Notes: generated by a model from the sequence alone, not told the origin. Counted from the first letter of the stretch, positions 33,051 through 41,173 are shown. The stretch: DNA of 64,000 nucleotides from AC-37 sp036389835 (GCA_036389835.1 DASVWC010000076.1:42436-106435), one strand, 5' to 3'. Made by a program: numbers and translations.

Positions 33051-35179
33051 GAACCCGGATCGGGGCCCTGGCACTCCGCCACCCCCGGCAGGTGCTCGCC
33101 GCCACCGCGGCCGTCGCTGCGCTCGCGGGGGTGCTGAGCGTGGGTGTCGAGAAGCACCTGGACCCCGTCAGCGTCGACCCGCCATATTCGGAGAGCTTCG
33201 AGACACGCGAGAAGCTCGAGGCGGCGACCGGCGTCAATGCCCGTCCGGGGGTGGTCGCCTTGATGCGACTGCCGGCCGATCGGGCGCGGGCGCAAGCGCG
33301 GGTGCGGCGGGTGGCACGCATCATGGAGGCGGATCCGGCGGTGGGTCGCGTGACGAGTTTGCTGCGTGGCGACCGCCGGACGTACGTTTCGCGCGACCGC
33401 AAGCTCACGTACGTGGTCGCTCAGCTGCGGCCGGCCCCCGATCGCGCGCGTCAGGACGCCGCGCGGCGCCTCGCCGCACGGCTCGACGCCCGCGTGCCGG
33501 GCGTCAAGCTCGGCGGGGTCGACCTGGCGCTGGATCAGATCAACAAGACCATCCGCGAGGACTTGACCCGGGCCGAGCTCTTCGCGCTCCCGATCCTCTG
33601 CCTCCTGTCGTTCTGGTTCTTCCGCGGAGTGATCGCAGCCCTCCTGCCGATTGCGATCGGCGGCCTGGCGATCGTGCTGACGCTGCTGTTCCTGCGCGTC
33701 GCCAGTGAGTTCATCTCTGTCTCCGTGGTCGCGCTCAACCTCGTGACGGCGCTTGGGCTCGGACTCGCGCTCGACTACAGCCTGCTCATGGTCTCCCGCT
33801 TCCGAGAGGAGCTCGCGGCGGCGGGCGGCGCTACCGCGCCGGCGCTGAGGAAGGCGCTGGCCACCGCCGGGCGCGCCGTGGCGTTCAGCGCTGTCACGGT
33901 CGCGGCATCGCTGGCCGCCCTGCTGGTCTTGCCCGAGCGCTACTTCTACTCGATGGGCCTCGCCGGGGCCGGCGTCGCGCTCCTGGCGGCGCTCACCGCG
34001 CTCGTGGTGCTCCCGGCGCTGTTGGCGCTCCTCGGCCCACGCGTCAACTCGCTCGCCCCCGCCCGGCTCCAGCGGACCGCGGCCGCCGCAGCCCGTCCGG
34101 CCAGCAGCGGAGCGTGGTACGGGCTGGTCCGGCTCCTCATGCGCAGACCGCTGCCGGTCGCGCTCGCCGCGAGCGCGTTGCTGATCGCGCTCAGCCTGCC
34201 AGCCCTTCGCATGGAGGGGCTGCCGACGGATGCGGCTGTGCTTCCGGAAACCGCGAGCGCACGACAGGTCCACGACACGATCCGTACTCGGTTCGCGGTG
34301 GACCCGTCGCGCACGATCGCGGTGGCGGTCGAGGACGCGTCGCGAGCCGAGCGGGCGCGGCTCGCCCACACGATCGCCGGCCTTCCAGGCGTCGCGTCGG
34401 TCGGGCGCGCGCGGCCGCTGCGGCGCGACCTCGCCGCCATCGACGTCATGCCGGCCACGCCGACCGAGAGCGAGGCGGCGCAGGATCTCGTGCGCACGAT
34501 CCGCGAGCTGCCGGCCGGGTTCCCGGTCGGCGTGACCGGCGAGACGGCACTGTTCGTCGACCTGAAGACGGACTTGGGCAACCGTCTGCCCCTCGCCGTG
34601 ATCCTCATGGCGGCAGCCGCTGCCTTCGCGGTGTTCCTGCTGACGCGCTCGGTCGTGCTGCCCTTGATGACCCTGTTCGCGAACGCACTCACGGTCTGCG
34701 TCGCCGTCGGAGCGCTGGTCCTGATCTTTCAGGACGGCAGGTTCGAGAACCTGCTCGGATACGACAGCCCCGGCGCGCTGGATCTCTCTCAGCCGGTGAT
34801 GGTCCTCGCGGTCGCCGTCGGGCTGTCGACCGACTACGGTGTGTTCCTGCTGGCCCGGGTCCGCGAGGCTTACATCGAGGGGTTGTCGACGCGCGCGGCG
34901 ATCGCCGAGGGACTCGAGCGCACTGGCCGGGTGATAACCGCGGTCGCCCTGCTCTTCTGCGTGGCGGTCGGCGCGCTTGTCAGCTCCCGGATCATCAGCG
35001 TGAAGGAGGTCATGCTCGGCACGGTCATCGCCGTCTTGATCGACGCGACCATCGTCCGCGCGCTGCTCGTCCCGGCGATCATGCGGATCTGCGGCAGGGT
35101 CAACTGGTGGTCCCCCGGGGCGGGCATGTTCCGGCTCCGTCCCCGGCGCGCTGGAGAGGACGTCCCGAGACGTCCATGA
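33029..35179 (+). CDS. MMPL/RND-family lipid exporter
   Basis: A 716-residue integral membrane protein beginning at the ATG 33029, inside the end of the thioesterase gene. The topology is a first helix near residue 20, a periplasmic domain of about 130 residues, then five to six helices, and the same again: two MMPL repeats. The proton-relay Asp-Tyr pairs appear as GLALDYSLL and GLSTDYGVFLL. MMPL proteins of actinobacteria export complex lipids and siderophores. Given its place behind acyl-chain genes and a thioesterase, it probably exports the product of this locus. Confidence 0.9.
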   Translation: MSVACGLRTRIGALALRHPRQVLAATAAVAALAGVLSVGVEKHLDPVSVDPPYSESFETREKLEAATGVNARPGVVALMRLPADRARAQARVRRVARIMEADPAVGRVTSLLRGDRRTYVSRDRKLTYVVAQLRPAPDRARQDAARRLAARLDARVPGVKLGGVDLALDQINKTIREDLTRAELFALPILCLLSFWFFRGVIAALLPIAIGGLAIVLTLLFLRVASEFISVSVVALNLVTALGLGLALDYSLLMVSRFREELAAAGGATAPALRKALATAGRAVAFSAVTVAASLAALLVLPERYFYSMGLAGAGVALLAALTALVVLPALLALLGPRVNSLAPARLQRTAAAAARPASSGAWYGLVRLLMRRPLPVALAASALLIALSLPALRMEGLPTDAAVLPETASARQVHDTIRTRFAVDPSRTIAVAVEDASRAERARLAHTIAGLPGVASVGRARPLRRDLAAIDVMPATPTESEAAQDLVRTIRELPAGFPVGVTGETALFVDLKTDLGNRLPLAVILMAAAAAFAVFLLTRSVVLPLMTLFANALTVCVAVGALVLIFQDGRFENLLGYDSPGALDLSQPVMVLAVAVGLSTDYGVFLLARVREAYIEGLSTRAAIAEGLERTGRVITAVALLFCVAVGALVSSRIISVKEVMLGTVIAVLIDATIVRALLVPAIMRICGRVNWWSPGAGMFRLRPRRAGEDVPRRP

Positions 35180-35183
35180 AGAC

Positions 35184-36116
35184 GTGACGCGGCAGGAGCT
35201 ACGGGCGAAGCTGATCGCGGGGAGCACGGCCGAGGTCTTCGCGAGCATGCGCGCGATCGGCGCCGCCGAGCGCGACAGTCGGATCCGCCATCCGGACCAC
35301 CTCGCCGCACGCTTCGTCGGTCGCGGGCTGCGCCTCACCGCGTTGAGCAAGGTTCCAGGGCTTCGCGGGCTGATGAGGCGGGCCAGCGAACACATCTCGC
35401 CGGGCGCTTATTACTACGAGCTCGGCCGCGGTCGTCACATGGATGCGATTCTCGCGGCGGAGCTGGCACGCGGCTTGGACCAGCTCGTGATCCTCGGCGC
35501 CGGATTCGACAGCCGCGCGTACCGCTTCGAGGCGTCCCTCCGCGGGACGCGCGTCTTCGAGGTCGACCATCCGACGATCGCCGTGTTGAAGCGCGAGCGA
35601 GTGGAGCAGATCTTCGGCGGGCTGCCCGGCCACGTCACGTATGCGGCGATCGACTTCGACACCCAGGAGCTCGCGAGCGCACTGGACCTGATCGGCTATT
35701 CGGATTCGGCGCGCACGCTCTTCATCTGGTCCGGAGTCTCGGGCTACCTCACGACGGAGGGCGTCGAATCCGTGCTTTCGGTCGTGGCCCGCGGTGCGCC
35801 GGGAAGCTCGATCGTGTTCGACTACTGGTTCCGCGAGGCCATCGAGGGGAACGGCAGCTACTACGGGATCCGCGAGGCTTCGGAGCGGGTGGCGAGGATG
35901 GGGGAGCCGTACCGGTTCGGGATCCAGGAAGGCCAGACCGGGCCGTTTCTCGAGTCGCTTGGTCTCGAGCTCGTCGAGGACGTGGGACCCGCCGAGCTCG
36001 AGTCGCGCTACCTCGTGCGCAGCGACGGGACGGTGCATGGGCGGCCGTGCGGATTCCTGAGCATCGCCTACGCGCGCGTTCCCGAACGGCCGCGGCCGAG
36101 CGACGATTCGAGCTGA
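35184..36116 (+). CDS. SAM-dependent methyltransferase (leucine carboxyl methyltransferase-like)
   Basis: A 310-residue protein, GTG start four bases after the MMPL stop. VILGAGFDSRAYRF is the hallmark SAM motif of the PPM1/LCM family and EVDHP is the following acidic-loop motif. Its Mycobacterium and Solirubrobacter relatives are often associated with lipid or polyketide genes and act as O-methyltransferases. Methyl esterification of the exported acid, or methylation of a hydroxyl, is the natural guess. This is the last gene that fits the biosynthetic region. Confidence 0.82.
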   Translation: MTRQELRAKLIAGSTAEVFASMRAIGAAERDSRIRHPDHLAARFVGRGLRLTALSKVPGLRGLMRRASEHISPGAYYYELGRGRHMDAILAAELARGLDQLVILGAGFDSRAYRFEASLRGTRVFEVDHPTIAVLKRERVEQIFGGLPGHVTYAAIDFDTQELASALDLIGYSDSARTLFIWSGVSGYLTTEGVESVLSVVARGAPGSSIVFDYWFREAIEGNGSYYGIREASERVARMGEPYRFGIQEGQTGPFLESLGLELVEDVGPAELESRYLVRSDGTVHGRPCGFLSIAYARVPERPRPSDDSS

Positions 36117-36204
36117 CCCAGCGGAGCGAGCCCGATGCCTCGCAGCGACCGAAGAAATCGCGTCGGGAGCCGAGGTGCGGCGTCTCCCAGGGCTCTAGCT
36201 TTCC

Positions 36205-37071
36205 ATGCCGGTGCCAGGTTGGCGGGGGCGGCACGACCGATGCTGGAACGAGGTTTCCTTCGCGCGTGTATCCCTCAAGCCACCCGGATGGGAGAAGCAG
36301 GTCATCCAGGAGCTGGAGCAGGCGTGGAAGCCGAAGCTCGCCTCGGCCTTCCGCGGCCTACCCGCCGGCGGGTTTCCGAAGCTCGCGGAGATCTTCAGGT
36401 TCTTCCGCGGCGGGCGGATCATCTTCAACCAGGCGCCCGGTGGGTTCGAGCGGGCGCTCGAGACGTCGGTGCGCGACTCGGATCCCGACGGCTCGAGCAC
36501 CGTCATCCGTGCTCTCGGCTACCCCTACATCAACGGCGTGCTCCGCGGAGCGGGCCTCTTCGACGACACCGATGGAACCGGGCTCTGGGTCTCCGGTGAC
36601 TACAGGGGCAACGACTGGAAGCGCGGAGCCACCAACCCCGCGGGGAGGGTCGTGGCACCCCGGTGGAGCGGGTCCCGCGGGAAGAGGAGCAACTTCACCG
36701 CCACCGCGTCCGCGGTCGTGAGCCTCCTGACCCTGCTCGCGACGCGCAAGCTGGTGGAGGAACCGGATCCGAGCAGGGATCCGTCCACCAACTACCACGA
36801 CCAGATGCTCGACCTGATGCTCGGCCGCACGGAGCAGTACGTCGGCCGCGCGCTGTTCGACGAGGGCCGGCGCTTCGATTCGCTGAACTACAAGATCGGG
36901 ATCGGCGTCGACGGCCGCAGCCACGACTGTGCGATCGTCGAGCGCAGGCTGCCGTCCGGCGAGACGATCCGCTACGTGGTGGCCGGGTTCGGCTTCGACA
37001 AGGGGCACGATCCCGTGAACCTGCGGAGGCTGTTCGTGGAGCTCGACTCCGTGGTCGCCGCCAGGCACTAG
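36205..37071 (+). CDS. Serine-hydrolase/class A beta-lactamase-like protein, atypical
   Basis: A 288-residue protein with no signal peptide. The C-terminal half looks like the end of a class A beta-lactamase/serine hydrolase fold: NFTATASAVVSLLTLLATRKLV matches the helix region, and YKIGIGVDGRSHDCAIVE stands where the K-T/S-G strand lies, followed by RYVVAGFGFD. A clear S-x-x-K nucleophile motif and the SDN loop are not visible in the N-terminal half, so it is likely inactive or has a different activity. The ATG at 36205 lacks a strong ribosome-binding site; a later start is possible. Confidence 0.45.
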   Translation: MPVPGWRGRHDRCWNEVSFARVSLKPPGWEKQVIQELEQAWKPKLASAFRGLPAGGFPKLAEIFRFFRGGRIIFNQAPGGFERALETSVRDSDPDGSSTVIRALGYPYINGVLRGAGLFDDTDGTGLWVSGDYRGNDWKRGATNPAGRVVAPRWSGSRGKRSNFTATASAVVSLLTLLATRKLVEEPDPSRDPSTNYHDQMLDLMLGRTEQYVGRALFDEGRRFDSLNYKIGIGVDGRSHDCAIVERRLPSGETIRYVVAGFGFDKGHDPVNLRRLFVELDSVVAARH

Positions 37072-37125
37072 CAGGCCTTGGCGAAACCCTTGGGCAAGCC
37101 TCGCGAACGGCGTAGTTCCCCGTGA

Positions 37126-37164
37126 CCGGAGGATTTGGTCGCCTATACAGCCCGAATCCTCCGG
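37126..37164. repeat. 10-bp inverted repeat with conserved loop (palindromic element)
   Basis: CCGGAGGATT at 37126-37135 and AATCCTCCGG at 37155-37164 form a perfect stem around a 19-base loop beginning TGGTCGCCTATAC. The loop shares TTTGGTCGC and ATAC with the loop of the palindrome inside selA (49799-49849). It lies between convergent genes and may also terminate transcription in both directions. Confidence 0.6.
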
Positions 37165-37220
37165 CGACGATCTCGGACCTCGCGGTCCGCCGCGCCACCG
37201 CCCTGCCCAGCCGCAGTTAC

Positions 37221-37251
37221 GGGGACCAGCGCGCCCGTAGCGCGCGTCCCC
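37221..37251. terminator. Strong GC hairpin downstream of the minus-strand gene pair
   Basis: GGGGAC (37221-37226) pairs with GTCCCC (37246-37251), and after a two-base bulge GCGCGC (37229-37234) pairs with GCGCGC (37240-37245). There is no T-run, as usual in high-GC actinobacteria. It ends four bases before the stop of the gene at 37255-37656. Confidence 0.6.
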
Positions 37252-37254
37252 TCG

Positions 37255-37656
37255 TCAGCCGAGGGTGAGCGTCCCTGGGTCGTGCGCGGCGACGGCGACC
37301 GTCATCGTCGTGCCTGGCTGGAGGTGCTGCATGGCATCCGGTGAGACGAGCTGGCGGTGCTTCACGCGATAGGGCTCCCGCCCGGGCACCGTGACCGTGA
37401 GGTCGATCTCCACCACCGGCTTTCCGTCCACCGTCCTGCCCGTGTCGCGCGTCGAGTTGACCACCGCGGTGCCCCTGACCGGCCGAAGCGGCCCGGCGCC
37501 ACCGGTTGCCGAGGACTGCCACTGCCGCATCGCCGATGCCTGCCACTGCTGCGCCGCTCCCACGGCCCGGCCGGCCCGCCCGAGCCCGGAGAACACCGGG
37601 AGGAGGACGCCGGCGAGGAACAGGACCAGGCCGCCTCCCACGCCGAGCCCGATCAT
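37255..37656 (-). CDS. Hypothetical membrane-anchored protein
   Basis: A 133-residue protein with one N-terminal transmembrane helix (IGLGVGGGLVLFLAGVLLPVF) and an extracytoplasmic beta-rich domain (VVEIDLTVTVPGREPYRVKHRQLVSPDAMQHLQ). The domain resembles a small DUF3592-like or cell-envelope beta barrel, but I cannot name it. Its ATG overlaps the stop of the upstream gene (ATGA). A decayed partial copy of this domain is found at 42884-43037. Confidence 0.65.
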   Translation of the reverse strand: MIGLGVGGGLVLFLAGVLLPVFSGLGRAGRAVGAAQQWQASAMRQWQSSATGGAGPLRPVRGTAVVNSTRDTGRTVDGKPVVEIDLTVTVPGREPYRVKHRQLVSPDAMQHLQPGTTMTVAVAAHDPGTLTLG

Positions 37657-38084
37657 CCGGCCGCCGGACCCCCCCCTTTTGCGGTCCCGAAGCCGAGCTG
37701 CGGCCCCACGGGGTCGGACTTGCCGACCGAGCGGGCGCTGACCAGGTAGGGCCCGGCGTCCGGGACGTCGAGGCCCTCGATGTCGGTCCAGGTCAGGGCC
37801 GGGCTTCCGCCGACCTCCCGGCCTCCGTCGCCGTCCTGCCGCAGCGGCTCGCCGCCGCCCGCCGGTCGCACCACGTAGTCGACCTCGGGCTCGGGGAAGG
37901 CCTGGACGTCCAGGTTGACGTCGACGGCCTCCTCATAGAAGACCACCACCTCGCCGGCGGGGAGCTCGAGCGTCGCCTCGCCGGGGATCGACACGGTGCC
38001 GTACTTGTCGTGATCCCCACTCGACAACGACATGGCGACACCGATCCCGACCCCGGCGACCAGTACCAGGCCCCCGAGCGCCAT
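37653..38084 (-). CDS. Hypothetical membrane-anchored protein
   Basis: A 143-residue protein from the ATG at 38084: N-terminal transmembrane helix (LGGLVLVAGVGIGVAMSL) and an extracytoplasmic domain with GTVSIPGEATLELPAGEVVVFYE, a beta-sandwich-like pattern found in small actinobacterial envelope proteins. The frame stays open for about 40 codons upstream with an Arg-rich stretch but no ATG/GTG/TTG. It forms a two-gene operon with 37255-37656 (4-base overlap). Function is unknown; the pair probably acts together at the membrane. Confidence 0.65.
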   Translation of the reverse strand: MALGGLVLVAGVGIGVAMSLSSGDHDKYGTVSIPGEATLELPAGEVVVFYEEAVDVNLDVQAFPEPEVDYVVRPAGGGEPLRQDGDGGREVGGSPALTWTDIEGLDVPDAGPYLVSARSVGKSDPVGPQLGFGTAKGGGPAAG

Positions 38085-38281
38085 CAGGATCAGCGGGCCG
38101 CGCCCGCGTCTGGATGAACCCTGGTCGACGGCTCCCCCCTGCCGAGGCCAACGTACCAGGTCAGAGCGAGCCGGCGGGCGGCGGCGAGTGCTCGCCCTGG
38201 TGGCTCACCGGCGGCGCAGTTGCCTGGCGCGGTCGATCGCGCGAGCCTTCATCTGCGCCGGACCTCCTCGAGCGCTCTCGG

Positions 38282-38497
38282 TCAGGCTCGTCCATCGGCG
38301 TCGCTCGCCGCGCGCTCCGCACGTCGCAGGCGGCTCTCGCTGAGGGCGGCGGCGCGCTGGAGCTCCTCCAGCCGGGCGGGCCTGGTCGGCCGCGGCCCGA
38401 GCACCTGGGCGCGGTAGAGGTCGCGCCGCTCGCCGTCGTAGCGAGCCGCGGCGCGCAGCTCCTCGAGCCGCCGGGCTACTCCTGGCTCGATGCCCAT
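38282..38497 (-). CDS. Small Arg/Ala-rich helical protein
   Basis: A 71-residue protein, very likely one or two long amphipathic helices (RRLEELRAAARYDGERRDLYRAQ, LEELQRAAALSESRLRRAE). The ATG at 38497 has GAGTGCGGA upstream and lies 22 bases inside the preceding gene, which suggests translational coupling. No known family. It may be a regulatory or DNA-/membrane-associated small protein. Confidence 0.5.
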   Translation of the reverse strand: MGIEPGVARRLEELRAAARYDGERRDLYRAQVLGPRPTRPARLEELQRAAALSESRLRRAERAASDADGRA

Positions 38498-38775
38498 TCC
38501 GCACTCGCCTCGCGAGCGGCCGCCCGATCGCCGGCCGCACTCAGGCCGGTGGGCGCGTGCGCCTCCGCCGGATCCGCGCCGGGCTGGGAGCGCGGGCCAA
38601 GTTCCGTCACACGCGCCGCGACGGCCTCCGCGGCGGCGCGTTCGTCCGAGCCGAAGCAGTACGCGATGGTCTCGCCGTCCAGGGCGACGTAGGCGAGCAC
38701 GCCGTCGAGCGCCTCGAGCGGGTAAACCGAGTAGGGGCTGGGCGACCTGTGCGGCCGCGGGGTGGACGTGGACAT
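38476..38775 (-). CDS. Hypothetical protein
   Basis: A 99-residue protein. The central part (LEALDGVLAYVALDGETIAYCFGSDERAAAEAVAARV) reads like a compact alpha/beta fold; both ends are Pro/Ser/Ala-rich and probably disordered. It starts 16 bases downstream of the hairpin at 38791-38832, which would be in its 5' leader and could modulate its expression. No domain name can be given. Confidence 0.55.
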   Translation of the reverse strand: MSTSTPRPHRSPSPYSVYPLEALDGVLAYVALDGETIAYCFGSDERAAAEAVAARVTELGPRSQPGADPAEAHAPTGLSAAGDRAAAREASAEWASSQE

Positions 38776-38790
38776 GGTGACCTCTCCTGA

Positions 38791-38832
38791 TCGACTCTCT
38801 GTGCGGTTGCGGGCAACCGGGAAGAGAGTCGA
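38791..38832. repeat. Compound palindrome (10-bp outer stem, 5-bp inner stem) in the divergent 5' region
   Basis: TCGACTCTCT (38791-38800) pairs perfectly with AGAGAGTCGA (38823-38832); inside it GGTTG (38805-38809) pairs with CAACC (38814-38818). Outer/inner design and the CTCTCT/AGAGAG arm ends match the palindrome within selA. On the minus strand it would be a leader hairpin immediately upstream of the 38476-38775 start. Confidence 0.6.
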
Positions 38833-38918
38833 AGAACCAGCGCCCGTGGCATCAGCTTAGCTGGCCCCATTCGTGCATCCCCCAGACCCACTCCGGGTAC
38901 AGTCAAGTCGAGGATCGG

Positions 38919-39662
38919 ATGACCACGAGGCGCGACAGCGAGGTCCACGAGCGCGACCTGGTCGCGAACGGACGCGACCGCATGGCCGACGCGCGCGACC
39001 GGGCGGCGGAAGGACGCGACCGCGCCGCCGAGCAACGAGACCGTGCGGGTCGCCGTTTCTCCAAGAGCGAACCTGAGCGGGCGACCGACGACCGCGAACG
39101 GGCGGCGGGCGACAGAGCCGAGGCCGCGCGCGATCGCAGGCGGGCGGCAGACGATCGACAGCTCGCCGCCCGCGAGCGGGTGAAGGCGGGCGTCGACGAT
39201 CTGACCGGGGCGCTCCGTCGCGACCGCGGCCTGACCGATCTCGCGCGGGAGATCGACCGCGCGCGCCGTTCGGACGGACGCCTTGTCCTCGCCTTCGTCG
39301 ACGTCGACGGCCTCAAGGCGGTCAACGACGCCCAGGGACACTCCGCCGGCGACGACCTGCTCCGCGACGTGGCGGTGGCGCTGAGAACCGGGCTGCGGTC
39401 ATACGACCTCGTCATCCGCTTCGGGGGGGACGAGTTCCTCTGCGGGCTTGCGCGCACAGACGTCGAAGGCGCCCGGCGGCGCTTCGACGAGGTGGCGACC
39501 GAGTTGAGGGAGAGGAACCCCCGCGCGTCCGTGAGCACCGGCTTCGCGGAGCTCGAGCATCCCGACACGCCCGGCGAGCTCATCGCGCGTGCCGACGCGG
39601 CCCTCTACGCGGGACGCCGCCACCTCGCACGCGAAGCCGCCGCAACCGAGCCCGGCGGCTGA
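38919..39662 (+). CDS. Diguanylate cyclase (GGDEF) with Arg/Asp-rich N-terminus
   Basis: A 247-residue protein. Residues 95-240 are a GGDEF domain: DDLTGALRRDRGLTDLAREIDRA, FVDVDGLKAVNDAQGHSAGDDLL (metal-binding Asp) and RFGGDEFLCGL with an intact GGDEF at about 169-173. It should make c-di-GMP from two GTP. No RxxD inhibitory site is obvious. The first 90 residues are a strikingly regular Arg/Asp/Ala-rich repeat (RDRAAEGRDRAAEQRDR), probably a long charged helix or coiled coil for dimerisation. No membrane segment, so it is cytoplasmic. Its 3' end overlaps the convergent flippase-like gene by 83 bases. Confidence 0.85.
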   Translation: MTTRRDSEVHERDLVANGRDRMADARDRAAEGRDRAAEQRDRAGRRFSKSEPERATDDRERAAGDRAEAARDRRRAADDRQLAARERVKAGVDDLTGALRRDRGLTDLAREIDRARRSDGRLVLAFVDVDGLKAVNDAQGHSAGDDLLRDVAVALRTGLRSYDLVIRFGGDEFLCGLARTDVEGARRRFDEVATELRERNPRASVSTGFAELEHPDTPGELIARADAALYAGRRHLAREAAATEPGG

Positions 39663-40581
39663 CGGACCAGAGCCGGTCGGCGCCCGCCCAGCCTGCAAAG
39701 CAGAGTCCGCCGGCCGTCCCGGTCACCGTCAGCAGAACGCCCGCGGCGGCTGTCGCGGCCACCCCCTCGCTCCCGAGGATGAGCACCGCGGCCGCCGCGC
39801 CGACGCTCGGGCCGATCGGCAGCTGGCTGAGCGTCACCAGGGCGATCAGAACGGCGATCGCGTCGAAGAACGAGGCGTCGACGCCGACCGCGTGCAGCAG
39901 GATCCAGTTGCGGAAGATCTGCGCGAAGACGGCCACGAGCACGAAGGCGACCACCCTCCCTCCGCGGCCCAGGCTGCGGAGCACTGCGAGCCCCTTCCAC
40001 AGCTCGCGCCCCTTCGCCAGCGCGAGCCGCCGCAGGCCGGCGCTGGCGGCCGCGAACACCGCCAGCAGGATGAGCGGCACCCACCACGGCAGGCCGAGCG
40101 GGCCGACCAAGGTGAACGACGACAGCGCGGCCAGCACCGCCTCGACGGCGATGATCGGGAACTCGGCGGCGATCAGGGTCGGCACTTGCGGGCAGACCTC
40201 GGGCGACGACCGCCGCAGCGCCGCGATCCGAGCCGCGACGCCCAGCTGCGAGTTGAGCACCCCGCCCAGCACCTGCATGCTCGATGCGCGATAGAGGGTC
40301 CGGCGCTCGACCGTCCCCCCAGCCGCCTCGATGGTCAGGTGCCACGCCTCGCTGCGCGCCACCAGCGCGACGATCTGCAGCAGCGCCGTCACGGCCAGCA
40401 CCCCCGCCGCGGCGTCGGAGAGCGCGGTCGCGAAGTCGTCGCGACGCCTGGCCAGCAGGTACGCGAGGGCCGCGGTGGCCGCCAGCGAGCCCACCACGGT
40501 GATCGACGTCCGCCTCCGGCCGCCGAAGTCGCGGACGCGGGAGATCTCGATCCCCCGCCAGACGCCGGCGTCAGACGTCAC
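39580..40581 (-). CDS. Flippase-like/UPF0104-family membrane protein
   Basis: A 333-residue protein with about eight transmembrane helices. The pattern (GVLAVTALLQIVALVARSEAWHLTI, then YRASSMQVLGGVLNS) fits the lysylphosphatidylglycerol synthase transmembrane/UPF0104 family, thought to move lipid-linked substrates across the membrane. The catalytic domain of MprF is absent. An Arg-rich cytoplasmic tail follows the last helix. It is co-transcribed with the winged-helix gene upstream (ATGA overlap). Part of its 3' coding region recurs in the composite pseudogene at 43037-43105. Confidence 0.75.
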   Translation of the reverse strand: MTSDAGVWRGIEISRVRDFGGRRRTSITVVGSLAATAALAYLLARRRDDFATALSDAAAGVLAVTALLQIVALVARSEAWHLTIEAAGGTVERRTLYRASSMQVLGGVLNSQLGVAARIAALRRSSPEVCPQVPTLIAAEFPIIAVEAVLAALSSFTLVGPLGLPWWVPLILLAVFAAASAGLRRLALAKGRELWKGLAVLRSLGRGGRVVAFVLVAVFAQIFRNWILLHAVGVDASFFDAIAVLIALVTLSQLPIGPSVGAAAAVLILGSEGVAATAAAGVLLTVTGTAGGLCFAGWAGADRLWSVSRRARLRRLRVRGGGVPRRGPRRHAR

Positions 40582-40895
40582 TTCGACTCACCCGAAGCCC
40601 CAGCATCGCCGAGGATCGCCAGCAGCTCGCTTACCCGTCTCTCGCTCGCGACGGGGTCCGGTAGCGGCAGGTGCGTCTTGACCTCGTAGTAGTTGCGCCG
40701 GCCTTGTCGATGGCGCGCCACGTAGCCCGATGCCTCGAGCTCCCCGACGATCCGGTGCGCGGCCCGCTCGGTGATCCCGACGCGCGCTCCGATCTCGCGC
40801 AGGAGGATGCCCGGGTCGCCGGCGATGCAGAGCAGCACCTGCGCGTGGTTCGTCAGGAACCCCCATCCGGGTCCACGTGCATCCGCATTCGCCAC
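40578..40895 (-). CDS. MarR/ArsR-like winged-helix regulator
   Basis: A 105-residue protein from the GTG at 40895. NHAQVLLCIAGDPGILLREIGARVGITERAAHRIVGELEASGYV is a winged helix-turn-helix, followed by the wing RQGRRNYYEV and a short dimerisation helix. It faces the zinc-ribbon gene across a short divergent region containing an AT-rich inverted repeat (40905-40934). It is the first gene of a two-gene operon with the flippase-like protein and probably autoregulates and controls both directions. Confidence 0.8.
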   Translation of the reverse strand: MANADARGPGWGFLTNHAQVLLCIAGDPGILLREIGARVGITERAAHRIVGELEASGYVARHRQGRRNYYEVKTHLPLPDPVASERRVSELLAILGDAGASGESK

Positions 40896-40904
40896 ATAAG
40901 TAGA

Positions 40905-40934
40905 ATAGCGTTTCTAGAAATACATTTCCGCTAT
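40905..40934. promoter_or_regulatory. Inverted repeat in AT-rich divergent promoter
   Basis: ATAGCG (40905-40910) and CGCTAT (40929-40934) form an outer dyad; between them TTTCTAGAAA (40911-40920) is itself palindromic. A TATAGT hexamer (40932-40937) could be the rightward -10. This is the most AT-rich spot in the area and the likely operator of the adjacent winged-helix regulator. Confidence 0.55.
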
Positions 40935-40969
40935 AGTCGAAGACGACATCGACTGAAAGGGGCGTCTTC

Positions 40970-41173
40970 ATGCCCCGCTTCAACTGTGAATCGTGCGGGG
41001 CGAGCCTCTACAGCGCGGCCCACTCTGCGAGACTGACCAACCCCGCCTGCCCAGCCTGTGGAGCTTCCTTCGAGGCGCCGCGGGAGGTTGAACGCTGGGA
41101 TGACGAAGGCGGCGGCCTCGGTTCGATTCCGGCCGCGGTTCCCGAGACCACACGACTGGCGTTGCAGCGATGA
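40970..41173 (+). CDS. Small zinc-ribbon protein
   Basis: A 67-residue protein with two C-x-x-C knuckles: FNCESCGASLYSAA and PACPACGASFE. The ATG is preceded by AAAGG. The N-terminal half is closely similar to the protein at 42435-42632 (M-P-x-F-x-C-x-x-C-x-x-x-LYSAA), so they are paralogues. Its stop overlaps the next ATG. It may act as a zinc-bound adaptor or DNA/RNA-binding protein; no specific function is known. Confidence 0.7.
   Translation: MPRFNCESCGASLYSAAHSARLTNPACPACGASFEAPREVERWDDEGGGLGSIPAAVPETTRLALQR

Noticed and set aside
32948..35395. 815-codon open frame on the minus strand
   Set aside because: It is antisense to the MMPL exporter, which has clear topology and motifs; the minus-strand product is Arg/Asp/Gln-rich with no domain. 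High GC routinely gives such long shadow frames.
41105..41150. T-arm-like CGGTTCGATTCCGG within the zinc-ribbon gene
   Set aside because: No acceptor or anticodon stem around it, and it lies in a plausible coding frame; a chance match.
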